A stretch of 6,011 nt of DNA from assembly GCA_021162905.1 (NCBI GenBank), contig JAGGXT010000330.1, positions 1-6,011 on the forward strand, given 5' to 3'. A program made the translations under genes and the position numbers. The DNA comes from Candidatus Odinarchaeota archaeon. GTDB lineage: Archaea > Asgardarchaeota > JAGGXT01. The first letter of the stretch is position 1; each line of letters begins with the position of its first letter. Under the pieces are notes generated by a model that had not been told where the DNA came from, made no database searches, and was given only the letters and a program-made list of their open reading frames with translations. Of the stretch, positions 1 to 4,659 are shown one piece after another.

Positions 1-8
1 CTATTAGC

Positions 9-49
9 ATGCTTGAAGATTTAAAAAATAAAATTTCGAGAATTTTTTT
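9..49 (+). other. Probable 5' part of the following uncharacterised gene, in another frame
   Basis: From the ATG at 9 one frame reads MLEDLKNKISRIF up to a T7 run at 43-49. It then continues with unconvincing residues to a TGA at 81-83. Switching by one base inside the T7 run joins it to the frame of the next gene, giving ...NKISRIF-YVPVLDIRLKFDEN. The frame is also open to the left window edge (codons ATT AGC before the ATG), so the true start could lie outside. The join is an inference: it rests on the charged, protein-like composition on both sides of the run and on the absence of a good start or ribosome binding site for the downstream frame. Confidence 0.45.
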
Positions 50-60
50 ATGTTCCAGTT

Positions 61-366
61 TTGGATATACGATTAAAATTTGATGAAAATTATGAAATGA
101 ACTATTTTGAGATAGTGCTTAACACGGATGCGAAGCCAGCTCTTAATTTATGGATCGAGTTAATTGATTTCATTAAAGTGTTAGGTATTAACATACCAGT
201 ATTTATTAGATGGGCTGGAAAAACGAATGTAGATCCCATTACACTAGGAAACTACTTTGGAAAAGCCTTATCCTTGATGAAAATAAAATTGAAAACTAAG
301 AGCCCTATAAACTCAATTAGGCTAATTAGGAAATTCCGTAGGACTGGGATCCAAATGTGCCACTAG
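61..366 (+). CDS. Uncharacterised protein, probably frameshifted at its N-terminus
   Basis: I do not recognise this family. The frame encodes about 100 residues with mixed polar and hydrophobic composition, for example ALNLWIELIDFIKVLGI, then a basic C-terminus (RLIRKFRR). There is no signal peptide or convincing membrane segment. The first usable start is TTG at 61 (an ATG follows at 97), but neither has a ribosome binding site. The frame stays open upstream to the TAA at 22-24 and reads FYVPV directly before the TTG. This fits a longer protein of about 118 residues starting at the ATG at 9 and broken by one extra T in the run at 43-49. The stop TAG at 364-366 overlaps the ribosome binding site of the VapB-like gene 10 bp downstream, so the two were probably co-transcribed. 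Function unknown; no toxin or antitoxin motif is visible. Confidence 0.55.
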   Translation: MDIRLKFDENYEMNYFEIVLNTDAKPALNLWIELIDFIKVLGINIPVFIRWAGKTNVDPITLGNYFGKALSLMKIKLKTKSPINSIRLIRKFRRTGIQMCH

Positions 367-370
367 GTGG
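365..370 (+). promoter_or_regulatory. Ribosome binding site of vapB
   Basis: AGGTGG lies 6 bases before the GTG at 377 and pairs with the CACCT core of archaeal 16S rRNA 3' ends. It decides the start of the antitoxin gene, which has no nearby ATG. Confidence 0.7.
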
Positions 371-376
371 TATAAG

Positions 377-619
377 GTGAGAAAGCTAAAGACGATAAAA
401 ATTCGAGCAGAGACTTACGAGAAGTTAAAAGAATTTGCAGACCTATTACAATCAAAATTAAAAAGGCCAGTTTCTCTTGATGAAGCAATTCGATATCTTT
501 TAAAATTGTCTGAAAAAACCAAAGTATCTTCTTTTGCTGGAGCTTGGAAAATGTCTGATGAAGAAGAGAAAGAAATCATGAGTTCGTTGAAAAGGTTGTG
601 GTCTAGCTGGAGAATATAG
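377..619 (+). CDS. vapB: VapB-like antitoxin (ribbon-helix-helix type), orphaned
   Basis: This 80-residue protein has the layout of archaeal VapB antitoxins. A short N-terminal strand (KLKTIKIRAETYEKL, residues 3-17) is followed by two helices to about residue 46, the usual ribbon-helix-helix DNA-binding dimer. The C-terminal tail carries SSFAGAWKMSDEEEKEI (51-67) and ends KRLWSSW; in this family the tail wraps around the toxin and blocks its active site. The F-A-G-x-W-x-x-S-D-E-E pattern is typical of crenarchaeal VapB. The start is GTG with an AGGTGG ribosome binding site 6 bases upstream. VapB normally autoregulates its operon and neutralises a PIN-domain ribonuclease, VapC, encoded directly downstream. 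Here the downstream gene is only a stump, so the antitoxin appears orphaned, although it could still bind a VapC encoded elsewhere. The family call is from pattern recognition. Confidence 0.8.
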   Translation: MRKLKTIKIRAETYEKLKEFADLLQSKLKRPVSLDEAIRYLLKLSEKTKVSSFAGAWKMSDEEEKEIMSSLKRLWSSWRI

Positions 620-741
620 AGCTTATTGTATTGAACGCGGCTATGCTTGTTGGAATTTTGAGAAGAAGATATTCTTCGTTATTTCGTTATATTACGAAAG
701 GAATGTATTTTTCGGAGATATTACTTTTTGCTATACACTAG
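616..741 (+). pseudogene. vapC: Truncated remnant of a VapC (PIN-domain) toxin
   Basis: Immediately after vapB, overlapping its stop, one frame reads IELIVLNAAMLVGILRRRYS, then SLFRYITKGMYFSEILLFAIH and a TAG at 739-741. VapC proteins begin with a strand of the form ELIVLDxSVLV, and the Asp of that motif is a catalytic Mg2+ ligand. Here it is Asn (codon AAC at 634-636). The following helix and the YSSLFRY...SEILL stretch also fit the PIN fold N-terminus. A full VapC is about 130 residues; this one stops after about 41. It also lacks a normal start: the codon at the expected place is ATA (616-618), and a TAG lies in frame at 604-606. Only 13 bases separate its end from the stop of the convergent MNT gene, so the missing part was probably deleted or displaced at that junction. 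Certainly not an active nuclease. Confidence 0.7.
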
Positions 742-754
742 TCATAATATTTTT

Positions 755-1153
755 TCATTTATTATTAGATTGTGATTTCTTATGGAACCTCTCGAGAGCT
801 TTTATTTTCTCCTTGATGTTTTTAAACTGATTTTCTTTTATCCTATGTTGTTGGTCCTTCCACAGCTTCCTGTAGAAGTAGAAGTACTCGGAAAGTTCTA
901 TCTCGTCGCCGAATATGACTATGTGATTTTCAATTACCTCCATCTTTATATAGAGGGGGAGTAGCTCAAAAATTCGTATGTCGTATATGGAGGGTGCCTT
1001 GCCAAGCAGCTTCCACCAGATTTTCATATTCTCGCTATTGTCTTTTACTCTTGTGATTACTGCAACATCTATATCCGATCTCATAGTGTTTTCGCCTCTA
1101 GCGTAGCTTCCATACACTACAGCCCAATATCCCTGGTCCTCTATGAATTTCAA
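755..1153 (-). CDS. mntA: MntA-like minimal nucleotidyltransferase antitoxin
   Basis: This is a nucleotidyltransferase of the MNT family, antitoxin of the HEPN/MNT system. In characterised pairs MntA AMPylates a Tyr in the HepT active site and so silences it. The GSX10DXD signature is complete: G15-S16, then ten residues, D27-I-D29. A likely third carboxylate is D58 in YDIRIFE. The C-terminal part (about 85-132) is helical and highly charged. The gene follows the HEPN gene in the same orientation with 13 bases between. The start is uncertain. TTG at 1153 is the first usual start codon, but the frame reads TLDEIRKDL just upstream, which looks like real protein sequence overlapping the HEPN 3' end. 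An ATG overlapping the HEPN stop (ATGA, 1170-1167) is in a different frame. No clear ribosome binding site precedes the TTG. The protein seems intact and functional. Confidence 0.85.
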   Translation of the reverse strand: MKFIEDQGYWAVVYGSYARGENTMRSDIDVAVITRVKDNSENMKIWWKLLGKAPSIYDIRIFELLPLYIKMEVIENHIVIFGDEIELSEYFYFYRKLWKDQQHRIKENQFKNIKEKIKALERFHKKSQSNNK

Positions 1154-1166
1154 ATCTTTCCGTATC

Positions 1167-1568
1167 TCATCTAGTGTTTTTCTTGATGAAATTTTCTACA
1201 ACCTCCACAAATTCAAGTAGAGTGTCTCTTATTTTGTCTATTGACCTTAGTATCTTCTCTAATTCGATCTTATTATATCTGTGAACCAATACGTTTCTTA
1301 GACTATTAAGTTGTTTAAGAGTTTCGGCTAACTCGGGTGATATGATTTTATTGCTCTCTAGTGTATCAATATTCGACAGATCATCTTTAACCGTATACCC
1401 AGAATCTTTAACCATCATAGCAACTAAATCGGTTGCTGCCTCAATGCAAGTATGTATTCTATAGAATAGTGCATCAATCAAAAAATCATCCGTTGGTTCT
1501 GGCAAATTCATTATTTTTTCAATGATATAGTCCATCTTCCTTTGATATCGTTTTTTCCTTTCACTCAT
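1167..1568 (-). CDS. hepT: HepT-like HEPN-domain toxin (DUF86 family)
   Basis: This all-helical protein of about 133 residues is a HEPN (DUF86/HepT) toxin, a metal-independent RNase that in known cases cleaves RNA such as tRNA until AMPylated by its MNT partner. The catalytic RX4HXY motif is present as RNVLVHRY (R91, H96, Y98 counting from the ATG at 1568); Y98 is the expected AMPylation target. Upstream, FYRIHTCIEAATDLVAMMV matches the helix that packs in HEPN dimers. I chose the ATG at 1568 because GTGAT, a ribosome-binding-site match, lies 4 bases before it. GTG at 1577 in the same frame would add three residues. It is first in a two-gene minus-strand operon with the MNT gene, toxin before antitoxin as is usual for HEPN/MNT. 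A TATA box at 1640-1630 and a perfect palindrome at 1612-1625 lie upstream. Confidence 0.87.
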   Translation of the reverse strand: MSERKKRYQRKMDYIIEKIMNLPEPTDDFLIDALFYRIHTCIEAATDLVAMMVKDSGYTVKDDLSNIDTLESNKIISPELAETLKQLNSLRNVLVHRYNKIELEKILRSIDKIRDTLLEFVEVVENFIKKNTR

Positions 1569-1611
1569 CGTTATCACGAATTTTCACGTACTTAAGTTAA
1601 TAATAATATGG

Positions 1612-1625
1612 AAACATATATGTTT
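1612..1625. promoter_or_regulatory. 14-bp perfect palindrome, candidate operator of the HEPN/MNT operon
   Basis: AAACATATATGTTT is its own reverse complement. It sits between the minus-strand TATA box (1640-1630) and the hepT start, at or just before the expected transcription start, where a bound repressor would block polymerase in archaea. Function is inferred from position; AT-rich DNA makes chance palindromes less rare. Confidence 0.35.
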
Positions 1626-1629
1626 TTTC

Positions 1630-1640
1630 AATATAAATTT
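1630..1640 (-). promoter_or_regulatory. TATA box for hepT-mntA
   Basis: On the minus strand this reads AAATTTATATT, a good match to the archaeal TATA consensus. It lies about 65 bases before the hepT ATG, which predicts a leader of about 40 bases. Confidence 0.45.
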
Positions 1641-1669
1641 ACATTTTAAGAATAGTTCATTAACTCCTA

Positions 1670-1688
1670 ATTAGATGTCAAATCTAAT
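1670..1688. repeat. Inverted repeat upstream of the membrane-protein promoter
   Basis: ATTAGAT and ATCTAAT form a perfect 7-bp inverted repeat with a 5-base spacer. Its centre lies about 25 bp upstream of the TATA box at 1700, a position used by archaeal activators. Role unproven. Confidence 0.25.
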
Positions 1689-1699
1689 GATGGAAAAAA

Positions 1700-1708
1700 T
1701 TTAAAATA
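1700..1708 (+). promoter_or_regulatory. TATA box giving a leaderless transcript
   Basis: TTTAAAATA preceded by a GGAAAAAA purine stretch fits an archaeal BRE plus TATA box. The box centre is about 30 bases from the ATG at 1734, so transcription should begin at or within a few bases of the start codon. No ribosome binding site is present, in agreement. Confidence 0.6.
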
Positions 1709-1733
1709 TGCCATATACTAATTTATAATTGAA

Positions 1734-2273
1734 ATGCAAAACGCATATCAATGGGCTCAAAAAGTAAGATTTATACTTGGAGTGGTTATCAGTTGCATAG
1801 GGGTTTCATTGCTTGTCTACTGGGTGAATCTATTTATTCGTTATGATGTAAGCATTGTTTCTGCTTTTCTAATTTGCATTTTAATGGGACTTGTCTATGG
1901 TTTTATATTTGCAATGAGTGCTTTTATAAGTAGGTTTAAAGACACAGTGTACATTTTCCAATGTATCCTTGCATATGCAGCATCTCTTGCTATACTTAAT
2001 TACTATTTGTTATTTATACGAGGCATCGTGCAGATGAATCTTGTAGATCTTGTATTCTTTAATTTCATTCCATGGCTAATTATTGTAATTTCCATGAGAT
2101 TTTATAAGCCTGGCGAGAACCTTAAAAGTACAAAAGGCATTATCAAATACACAATGCGATTTATTGGTTGGTGTTTTATTTTCCTATTCTTCCCAATGAT
2201 TTTAGTGTTCTCCGTTACATGTGCTTTAGATTCATTGTTACTAATTATGAAGTTTCTAAAAGGTGCTCTTTAA
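1734..2273 (+). CDS. Multi-pass membrane protein of unknown function
   Basis: I do not recognise the family. The 179-residue protein is strongly hydrophobic, with about five predicted membrane segments: residues 13-35, 42-65, 72-95, 103-121 and a long one at 143-172. Short charged loops lie between them, the largest being the basic stretch RFYKPGENLKSTKGIIKY (122-139), which is probably cytoplasmic. No signal peptide cleavage site, ATP-binding motif, transporter signature or conserved acidic or histidine cluster is visible. The ATG at 1734 is supported by a TATA box about 30 bases upstream. The gene stands alone: it is divergent from the HEPN/MNT operon and separated by 253 bp from the metal-transport operon, which has its own promoter. 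A small energy-coupling or immunity-type membrane protein are both possible, but nothing in the sequence decides. Confidence 0.75.
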   Translation: MQNAYQWAQKVRFILGVVISCIGVSLLVYWVNLFIRYDVSIVSAFLICILMGLVYGFIFAMSAFISRFKDTVYIFQCILAYAASLAILNYYLLFIRGIVQMNLVDLVFFNFIPWLIIVISMRFYKPGENLKSTKGIIKYTMRFIGWCFIFLFFPMILVFSVTCALDSLLLIMKFLKGAL

Positions 2274-2292
2274 CTTTGATGTTGTATATGAT

Positions 2293-2306
2293 TAAGATGC
2301 ATCTTA
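2293..2306. repeat. 14-bp perfect palindrome downstream of the membrane-protein gene
   Basis: TAAGATGCATCTTA is fully self-complementary and lies 20 bp after the stop at 2273. It could be a protein-binding site or part of a 3' end structure; there is no loop, so a stable RNA hairpin is unlikely. Confidence 0.25.
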
Positions 2307-2338
2307 CTTTAGCCTTTCGATAATTGTATTTTCACACG

Positions 2339-2359
2339 TTTTTTATGCTTATAGTTTTT
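2339..2359 (+). terminator. Candidate T-tract terminator of the membrane-protein gene
   Basis: A T6 run (2339-2344) and a T5 run (2355-2359) follow the gene by 65-85 bp. Archaeal polymerase terminates at such oligo-T tracts without needing a hairpin. Prediction from base composition only. Confidence 0.35.
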
Positions 2360-2382
2360 AGTCTCAATAACCATCAAGAAAG

Positions 2383-2450
2383 ATCACTTTACCACCATCA
2401 TAGTGATTCCTGAGAAGCACTCGCTATTTTAATCCATATCGACAGTGCTT
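2383..2450. repeat. Four AGTG(A/C)T half-sites upstream of the metal operon promoter
   Basis: The hexamer AGTG(A/C)T occurs at 2402-2407 and 2444-2449 on the plus strand. Its complement occurs at 2383-2388 (ATCACT) and 2416-2421 (AGCACT). The last two copies form a 7-bp inverted repeat, AAGCACT/AGTGCTT, with a 22-base spacer. All lie upstream of the TATA box at 2470. They may be regulator half-sites or chance; the spacing is irregular. Confidence 0.25.
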
Positions 2451-2469
2451 ACAGAGAGAAAAATAAAAG

Positions 2470-2479
2470 TTATATATTA
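2470..2479 (+). promoter_or_regulatory. TATA box of the metal-transport operon
   Basis: TTATATATTA preceded by the purine-rich AAAATAAAAG fits an archaeal BRE and TATA box. Transcription would start near 2500, inside the inverted repeat at 2483-2510, leaving a leader of about 27 bases before the ATG at 2527. Confidence 0.6.
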
Positions 2480-2482
2480 TTA

Positions 2483-2510
2483 GTAATACTTTTTCAATAA
2501 AAAGTATTAC
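2483..2510. promoter_or_regulatory. Perfect 12-bp inverted repeat, probable operator of the metal operon
   Basis: GTAATACTTTTT and AAAAAGTATTAC flank a CAAT spacer with no mismatch. The element starts 4 bp after the TATA box, covers the expected start of transcription and ends 4 bp before the ribosome binding site. A dimeric repressor bound here would block polymerase. The genes behind it import metal, so a metal-responsive regulator (DtxR/MntR, Fur/Zur or ArsR type) is the natural candidate. Which family cannot be told from the sequence, and no regulator gene is in the window. If transcription starts further upstream, the same element could fold as an RNA hairpin in the leader. Confidence 0.6.
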
Positions 2511-2514
2511 CAAA

Positions 2515-2520
2515 GGAGGA
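2515..2520 (+). promoter_or_regulatory. Ribosome binding site of the receptor gene
   Basis: GGAGGA ends 6 bases before the ATG at 2527. It is the strongest ribosome binding site in the window and fixes the start. Confidence 0.75.
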
Positions 2521-2526
2521 TATAAT

Positions 2527-3531
2527 ATGAGAAAGAAATTTTTCACGGTCTTGATGTTTTTCATGCTTGTAGCAGCTGTTCTAATGCCTATCCAGACAAC
2601 TGTTGCTGGTAATGTATATGCCCAAGTGATTTCCACAAATGACAGCAAGCCTCTTGTAGTTTGTACTACTAGTGTTCTTGCCAGCATAGTAGAGGATTTA
2701 GCAGATGGAGATGTAGAGGTGAAATACTTAGTTTCACCTTCGATGTGTCCAGGCCACTATGATGTGAAACCTGGTGATGTTGAAACTATTAGAAATGCCA
2801 GTCTCATCTTGGCTCATGGGATGGAATGGAGTGGATGGCTTAGAGAGCTCATAAACTCTGCAAATCAGACAGGCGACTTACATGTCCCGATATATAACAT
2901 TACTGGCCCCTGGAACACACCTCCAATGCTCAAGCAAAAATATCAAACTGTGGCATCAAAACTTTCAGAAGCACTTGGGCTTAATGTTTCAAGCAAGCTT
3001 TCAAAGTGTCTTGATGCTATTGATCAAGTTGATGCTGAACTCAAAAGCATGGTTGATAAGTATGGGTTTAATGGAACGCCTGTTGCATGCATGTTATGGC
3101 AGAAAGGCTTTGTTGAATATCTTGGCTTTAAGGTAGTTGCAACTTATGGGCCTACTGAGTATTTATCACAGAGCGACATAGAGGAGATCGAAACGAACAT
3201 TACAACATATGGAGCGAGACTCATAATAGATAATTTACACAGCGGTATAGAAGTTGGACGGAAAATAGCAGAAGACACAGGCATAGTACAAGTAGTACTA
3301 ATAAACTTCCCCGGGTCTGTTGTTGGAATCAATAATGTGACCGAGATGATGTTATATAATGCTGAAATGCTTGCTGATGGGCTAAAATACTATGAGTACA
3401 AGGTTGAGCTAGAGTCGTATAAATCTGCTGTGAGTTTCTGGCAGTATGCAACAATAGGTGTTGTCTTATTAGCTGTAATAGAGGCAGTTATAATAGTTTT
3501 GCTGGTTGTGAGGGCGAAAAAACATGAGTGA
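2527..3531 (+). CDS. ZnuA/TroA-like metal-binding receptor of an ABC importer, with C-terminal membrane anchor
   Basis: Solute-binding protein of the cluster A-I (ZnuA/TroA/PsaA) type, which captures zinc or manganese outside the cell and hands it to an ABC-3 permease. A signal peptide spans residues 1-33 (KKFF, hydrophobic core, AxA-like end near VYA-Q). The first lobe starts PLVVCTTSVLASIVEDLA (42-59) and carries PGHYDVKPGD (75-84), the counterpart of the family's DPHxYE motif, with H77 as expected metal ligand. HGMEWSGWL (97-105) matches the conserved H-G-x-x-x-E-x-W-L area. The second lobe is divergent. Where ZnuA has a ligand His, this protein reads ACMLWQKGF (187-195), and where it has Asp in LDPLG this reads INFPG (259-263). 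H238 and C188 are possible replacements. A transmembrane helix at about 307-328, then RAKKHE, anchors it in the membrane. It overlaps the next gene by 8 bp. Confidence 0.85.
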   Translation: MRKKFFTVLMFFMLVAAVLMPIQTTVAGNVYAQVISTNDSKPLVVCTTSVLASIVEDLADGDVEVKYLVSPSMCPGHYDVKPGDVETIRNASLILAHGMEWSGWLRELINSANQTGDLHVPIYNITGPWNTPPMLKQKYQTVASKLSEALGLNVSSKLSKCLDAIDQVDAELKSMVDKYGFNGTPVACMLWQKGFVEYLGFKVVATYGPTEYLSQSDIEEIETNITTYGARLIIDNLHSGIEVGRKIAEDTGIVQVVLINFPGSVVGINNVTEMMLYNAEMLADGLKYYEYKVELESYKSAVSFWQYATIGVVLLAVIEAVIIVLLVVRAKKHE

Positions 3532-3964
3532 TGATAAACTTGAGGCGTTAAGAAATAGGGAATATTTGACACTTGAGGATGCAGCAAAGCTTCATGGTCA
3601 CAAAGGTCCTTTTTTGGTGATAGGCTATAGAATTGGTGAGTACATTGTAGAGAAGGTTAAGCCAAAAGACGAGTTCGGCTTAAGTGCCAAGGTGTATATT
3701 CCCTTCAAAACACCTTTTTCTTGCATATTAGACGGGTTGCAGTGCTCAACTAAGTGTACTCTCGGAAAGAAAAATATAGAATGTATTGATAGCAATGATA
3801 TGAGGATAGTATTTGAGTGCAAAAATGACAAGAAGAAGATATACATCTGGCTGAAGAAAGAGATTATTGAAGAGGCTTTAACATGCGAAGATCCGAAATT
3901 ATTCGTGGAGAAGTTAGAAAAGATGCCAGCGGAAGAGTATATGGAGAAGATGAATATAGAGTAG
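3524..3964 (+). CDS. FmdE-domain protein in a metal-transport operon
   Basis: This 146-residue soluble protein belongs to the FmdE family, named after a subunit co-purifying with formylmethanofuran dehydrogenase; its members bind metal. The family pattern is visible: HGHKGPFLVIGYRIGEYIVE (24-43), then FSCILDGLQCSTKCTLGKKN (65-84). Probable ligands are H24 or H26, C67, D70, C74 and C78. The C-terminal zinc-ribbon of longer family members is missing. It has no signal peptide, so it acts in the cytoplasm. The start ATG overlaps the receptor stop (ATGAGTGA) and GTGAGGG lies 9 bases upstream. No other methanogenesis gene is nearby. Being second in a metal importer operon, it more likely receives, stores or senses the imported metal than takes part in formylmethanofuran chemistry; that role is inferred. 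Its 3' end overlaps the ATPase gene by 82 bp. Confidence 0.8.
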   Translation: MSDDKLEALRNREYLTLEDAAKLHGHKGPFLVIGYRIGEYIVEKVKPKDEFGLSAKVYIPFKTPFSCILDGLQCSTKCTLGKKNIECIDSNDMRIVFECKNDKKKIYIWLKKEIIEEALTCEDPKLFVEKLEKMPAEEYMEKMNIE

Positions 3965-4659
3965 CTGTTTTACTCAAAAATGTCACTACAGCATATCCCC
4001 GAAGTAAGGATCCAGCATTAAAAAATGTGTCAATAGGCATAAAGAAAGGATCATTATCGCTGGTAACGGGGCCTAATGGTGCTGGTAAAACCACATTATT
4101 GGAATTAATATTAGGTTTTCTACGGCCTTTAAGTGGAACTGTAAGAGTTCTGGGCCTGGAAATGCCTAAACATGCAAGAAAAGTTAGGCTTATGTCCAGT
4201 TATCTGATGCAGGATTTTATGAAACCACCAACTGAAACATATACGGTTAAACAAGTCGTTTCAATGGGTCTTGCAGCGTTCAAAGGGCCAGTAAGGCCAT
4301 TATCTAAGCGTGAAAAGGAATTAATAGAGCGAGCCATTAAAATGGTTGGGCTTGAAGGACTCGAAGAGAAACCTATAGGAATCCTTAGTGGCGGACAGCA
4401 ACAGAGAGCTTTTCTCGCTAGAGTGATTGTAAGGCAACCAAAATTAATATTGCTGGATGAACCTTTTTCAAGCTTAGATCGTGAAGGTAGAATGGAAATA
4501 TCCATGCTAATCAATGATATAAGGAAACATCTTAATTCGACGGTTATCGTTGTTAGTCATGATATATCACCGATAATAGACTATGTGGATAAAGTTATCG
4601 AAATGAAGGATGGATGCGTGGTGAGCGAGAATGATCTTCATGACTCTTCTATTTATTGA
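3883..4659 (+). CDS. ABC transporter ATPase for metal uptake (ZnuC-like)
   Basis: Nucleotide-binding subunit that powers the importer. All motifs are intact: Walker A GPNGAGKTT (63-71), Q-loop Q110 in YLMQDF, signature LSGGQQQR (168-175), Walker B LILLDEP (188-194), D-loop SSLD (196-199) and switch His VSHD (H226). The ABC domain begins near residue 28 (AVLLKNVTTAYP). Residues 1-27 lie in DNA shared with the FmdE gene and are charged with no family resemblance. No ATG, GTG or TTG occurs between 3886 and the domain start, so ATG at 3883, with weak AGAGG 7 bases before it, is the only ordinary start. An unusual start codon near 3960 cannot be excluded. The order receptor, FmdE, ATPase, permease and the mutual overlaps indicate translational coupling. 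Substrate follows from the neighbours: a divalent metal, zinc or manganese being most likely. Confidence 0.9.
   Translation: MRRSEIIRGEVRKDASGRVYGEDEYRVAVLLKNVTTAYPRSKDPALKNVSIGIKKGSLSLVTGPNGAGKTTLLELILGFLRPLSGTVRVLGLEMPKHARKVRLMSSYLMQDFMKPPTETYTVKQVVSMGLAAFKGPVRPLSKREKELIERAIKMVGLEGLEEKPIGILSGGQQQRAFLARVIVRQPKLILLDEPFSSLDREGRMEISMLINDIRKHLNSTVIVVSHDISPIIDYVDKVIEMKDGCVVSENDLHDSSIY

Noticed and set aside
782..964. 60-codon plus-strand frame opposite the MNT gene
   Set aside because: It is antisense to a gene with a complete GSX10DXD motif; no ribosome binding site.
2415..2450. AAGCACT/AGTGCTT inverted repeat considered as a hairpin terminator
   Set aside because: The 22-base loop is too long for a stable 7-bp stem and no T-tract follows; kept only as possible half-sites.
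2424..2687. 87-codon minus-strand frame over the operon promoter and receptor signal peptide
   Set aside because: It runs through the TATA box, operator-like repeat and signal-peptide codons, and its hydrophobic look comes from the complement of the signal sequence.
4200..4514. 104-codon minus-strand frame opposite the ATPase
   Set aside because: It is a shadow of the conserved ABC motifs on the plus strand, with no recognisable domain.
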